From the NCBI GenBank assembly GCA_964411985.1, contig CAYPNF010000117.1, positions 1 to 6,882 on the forward strand: a stretch of 6,882 bases of DNA, in the 5' to 3' direction. A model generated the notes under the pieces. The model ran no database searches and was not told where the DNA came from. It saw only the letters and a program-made list of their open reading frames with translations. Origin of the DNA: CAYPNF01 sp964411985 (GTDB lineage: Bacteria > Verrucomicrobiota > Verrucomicrobiia > Limisphaerales > J093). Below, piece after piece: positions 5,312-6,882 of the stretch. Numbering within the stretch: position 1 is the stretch's first letter; every line of letters begins with the position of its first letter. The position numbers and the translations under genes were made by a program.

Positions 5312-6003
5312 ATGAATCAAGGCCGAACCGTCTTCGCCCAACTGATGGACGAACTGCCCAAGCGCACTTTCGACAAGTGTGTCCGCCGCTACGCAGGCAA
5401 CAAACATGTGCGCACACTGCCCACCTACGAGCATTTCCTCGTGTTGGCCTTCGCCCAGCTCACTTACCGGGAGAGCTTGCGCGACATCGAAACCTGTCTG
5501 CGGGCTTTGGGCTCCAAGCTCTACCACAGTGGCATTGGCCAACCCACCCCCCGCAGCACCCTGGCCGATGCCAACGAGAAGCGCGACTGGCGCATCTTCT
5601 CGGATTTCGCCCATGTCCTGATCCAAGAGGCGACGGCGCTCTACGCCGACGAACCCTTCGGGGCCGAACTTCAACAAGCGGCCTACGCCCTGGACTCGAC
5701 CACGATCGAGTTGTGTCTGTCTTTGTTTCCGTGGGCCAAGTCCCGGTGGCACAAAGCGGCCATCAAGCTGCACACCCTGCTGGCCGTATCAAAGCGTTTT
5801 ACGGCACTTCCGAAAATGCCGTACGCATCCAAGTCTGGACCGCCATTTCCGTGTATGTCCTGGTTGTCATCCTCAGGTAGCGGCTGTGCCTCTCGGCTAG
5901 CCCTTACACCATTCTACAGATTCTGAGTCTTTCCCTTTTTGAGAAGACGCCCATTACGGAGTTGGACCGGTCTGGAGATCGGTGTTCAGGGGCCATCGCG
6001 TGA
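5312..6003 (+). pseudogene. IS4-family transposase (DUF4372 N-terminus), internally deleted and frameshifted
   Basis: The family start is ATG 5312 ('MNQGRTVFAQLMDELPKRTF'); the frame opens earlier, at 5240, but the extra 24 residues are not family-like. Residues 1 to about 75 match the DUF4372 domain, with 'YAGNKHVRTLPTYEHFLVLA' and 'LTYRESLRDIETCLRA' following. 'RSTLADANEKRDWRIFSDFA' and 'YALDSTTIELCLSLFPWAK' come next; the latter holds the first Asp of the DDE triad. After 'KLHTLLA' (about 5784) family similarity stops in this frame and resumes in another frame at 5785 with 'RIKAFYGTSENAVRIQVW', normally near the C-terminus. The deleted middle contained the second Asp ('MDRGY' region) and the catalytic Glu ('WQVELFFKWIKQ'). 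The resumed frame meets TAG at 5878-5880, then continues family-like ('SPYTILQILSLSLFEKTPI') to about 5957. The original-frame product would stop at 5926 with an unrelated tail. Confidence 0.85.
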
Positions 6004-6442
6004 TGGAGGGATGAACTGCACCTTGGGAGGGATTTCTGCTGGTAGTCATTATTTGCCAGCTGATTCGGCGCCACGGAAAGATTTTTCAATTTCGTTGTTA
6101 ACGTCGCGCGGGATTTGCGGTGGTACACAGGTGGGACGAGTGGCGAGACCGGTCCTGAAGGGAAAGGACCACGTCCATAATGACAAAAAGCCAGATCGGC
6201 AAACACGCGGCTGTCCGTGCAATCGCTAGTTGGCGAGCGTCCCTGAAATTCACAGATCACGTAAGTTGCTATCAGCACAGGCTATACACGCTGGAGAGGC
6301 TCCACGGCTGGCGCCGTCGAAATAACCTCAAGAAAGAAATGTGCAACAGTTGGGTAACAACCCGAAGCAGATCCCGTATCCCTCTTTATGAAAGCACCCA
6401 TTGTCATGACGAACCATTCCAAAACCCCATACCCATCCGTTT
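6004..6442. other. Gene-free stretch upstream of the Ig-repeat gene
   Basis: About 440 bases lie between the IS relic and the next gene. The frames here (96 and 92 codons on plus, 124 on minus) overlap one another and lack domain character. A 6-bp inverted repeat GGTCCT / AGGACC (6151-6156, 6165-6170) and a small GTTGggtaaCAAC hairpin (6349-6361) are visible. The promoter of the downstream gene should lie here, but I cannot point to a reliable -35/-10 pair. Confidence 0.35.
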
Positions 6443-6882
6443 ATGCAAAATTCAATAAGAACTAGGCTGCCCGTTCTTCAGTGGGCCATTCTGACCCTTT
6501 GGCTTGGCCTGACCCACCTCGCTCTGGCCGAGGATCCGGTGATCACCATCCAGCCAACCGATCAAACCGTCAGCTTTGGGGGTACCGCCACCTTTAAGGT
6601 GACCGCTACCTCCACGAATACAGGCCTGATCTACCAATGGCAGCGTAACGACCTCAGTGCGCCTGGCACATTTACCAACCTGGATAACTACACTGCTGCT
6701 CAGCTCAGGTTGTACGACGTCGCTGCCGAGCAGGCCGGCGACTACCGGGTCATTGTCGGCAACAGGGCGGGCAACTCGGTTACCAGCCAGGTGGCCAGGC
6801 TGATCCTAGTCCCCGTGGCATTCACCCTCCAACCCACCAACCAAACAGTGAGCCTGGGGGCCACCGTCCAATTCCGCGCGAC
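6443..6882 (+). CDS. Secreted Ig-like repeat protein, 5' part (runs off window)
   Basis: The frame opens at ATG 6443 and stays open for 146 codons to the right edge. Residues 1-29 form a signal peptide: basic start (R6, R8), hydrophobic core 'VLQWAILTLWLGLTHLA', and an ALA cleavage site before E30, which supports this start although no Shine-Dalgarno site precedes it. Residues about 36-123 are one immunoglobulin-like domain of the bacterial I-set type: 'QPTDQTVSFGGTATFKV', the core Trp in 'IYQWQRND', and the 'DVAAEQAGDYRVIVGNRAG' D-x-G-x-Y corner, with no disulfide cysteines. A second repeat starts at about 130 with 'QPTNQTVSLGATVQFRA'. Such repeats form rods in large surface or secreted proteins, often before adhesion, enzyme or propeller domains. 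The full protein is likely much longer; its effector part is not in view. Confidence 0.85.
   Translation, partial: MQNSIRTRLPVLQWAILTLWLGLTHLALAEDPVITIQPTDQTVSFGGTATFKVTATSTNTGLIYQWQRNDLSAPGTFTNLDNYTAAQLRLYDVAAEQAGDYRVIVGNRAGNSVTSQVARLILVPVAFTLQPTNQTVSLGATVQFRA

Larger units (their letters stand above)
5222..6003 (+). mobile_element. IS4-family (DUF4372 group) insertion sequence relic
   Basis: The element is defined by its transposase remnants. The left boundary is set where minus-strand coding sequence stops (about 5205-5222), the right by the end of recognisable transposase C-terminus (about 5957) or the next stop (6001-6003). I could not find matching terminal inverted repeats or a target duplication by eye, so both ends are approximate. 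With about 160 codons missing from the middle, it cannot make active enzyme, though intact ends could still be moved by a related transposase elsewhere. Confidence 0.7.

Noticed and set aside
5197..5880. 227-codon plus-strand frame read as one protein
   Set aside because: Only its last part (from 5785) is genuine transposase sequence; the earlier part is an Arg/Pro-rich shadow of the real transposase frame.
5939..6458. Overlapping 96- and 92-codon plus-strand frames and a 124-codon minus-strand frame
   Set aside because: They overlap each other, lack signals or motifs, and lie between the IS relic and the Ig-repeat gene.

Overview
This 6.9 kb window looks like accessory, partly decayed DNA from a Verrucomicrobiota bacterium, probably of the Pedosphaera/Limisphaerales type. 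That assignment is an inference from gene style. It rests on a secreted SUMF1-family protein with the N-terminal 'TITGTVGAVYSIEYV' module common in that group, the C-terminal part of a delta-60-repeat propeller protein, an exported Ig-repeat protein, and a zinc-ribbon/DUF2007 membrane protein. GC content is moderately high. None of the intact genes has a clear Shine-Dalgarno site. I see no rRNA, tRNA or CRISPR.

Layout from left to right. Positions 3-677 (+) hold the 3' part of a beta-propeller-like protein. A short stretch with no convincing gene follows. A small membrane-anchored Sel1-repeat protein lies at 872-1186 (+), with its usual C-terminal tail cut off by an in-frame TAG. A zinc-ribbon/DUF2007/two-TM protein lies at 1293-1898 (+) and is followed by a hairpin. 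Positions 1899-2551 show no convincing gene and may hold a dispersed repeat. An exported formylglycine-generating-enzyme-like (SUMF1 family) protein lies at 3598-2552 (-); its upstream region carries three copies of an 8-mer that can form alternative hairpins. Positions 3850-4373 are decayed DNA, and 4374-4838 (+) are the 3' remnant of a delta-60 propeller gene. Converging on it, at 5221-4925 (-), is a coding stretch with no start codon that abuts an IS4-family (DUF4372) element. The element's transposase gene (5312 to about 6003, +) has a large internal deletion, a frame change and an in-frame TAG. After about 440 bp without a recognisable gene, a secreted Ig-repeat protein starts at 6443 (+) and runs off the right edge.

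The genes do not form an obvious operon or pathway. The best reading is a low-density region of exported or cell-surface genes and relics, with one dead insertion sequence that probably broke a minus-strand gene. I do not see a convincing new multi-gene system. The most useful observations are the start-less 98-codon frame beside the IS, the anatomy of the IS deletion, the hairpin just before the transposase start, the two in-frame amber codons inside family-conserved sequence, and the three-copy switchable repeat upstream of the SUMF1 gene.
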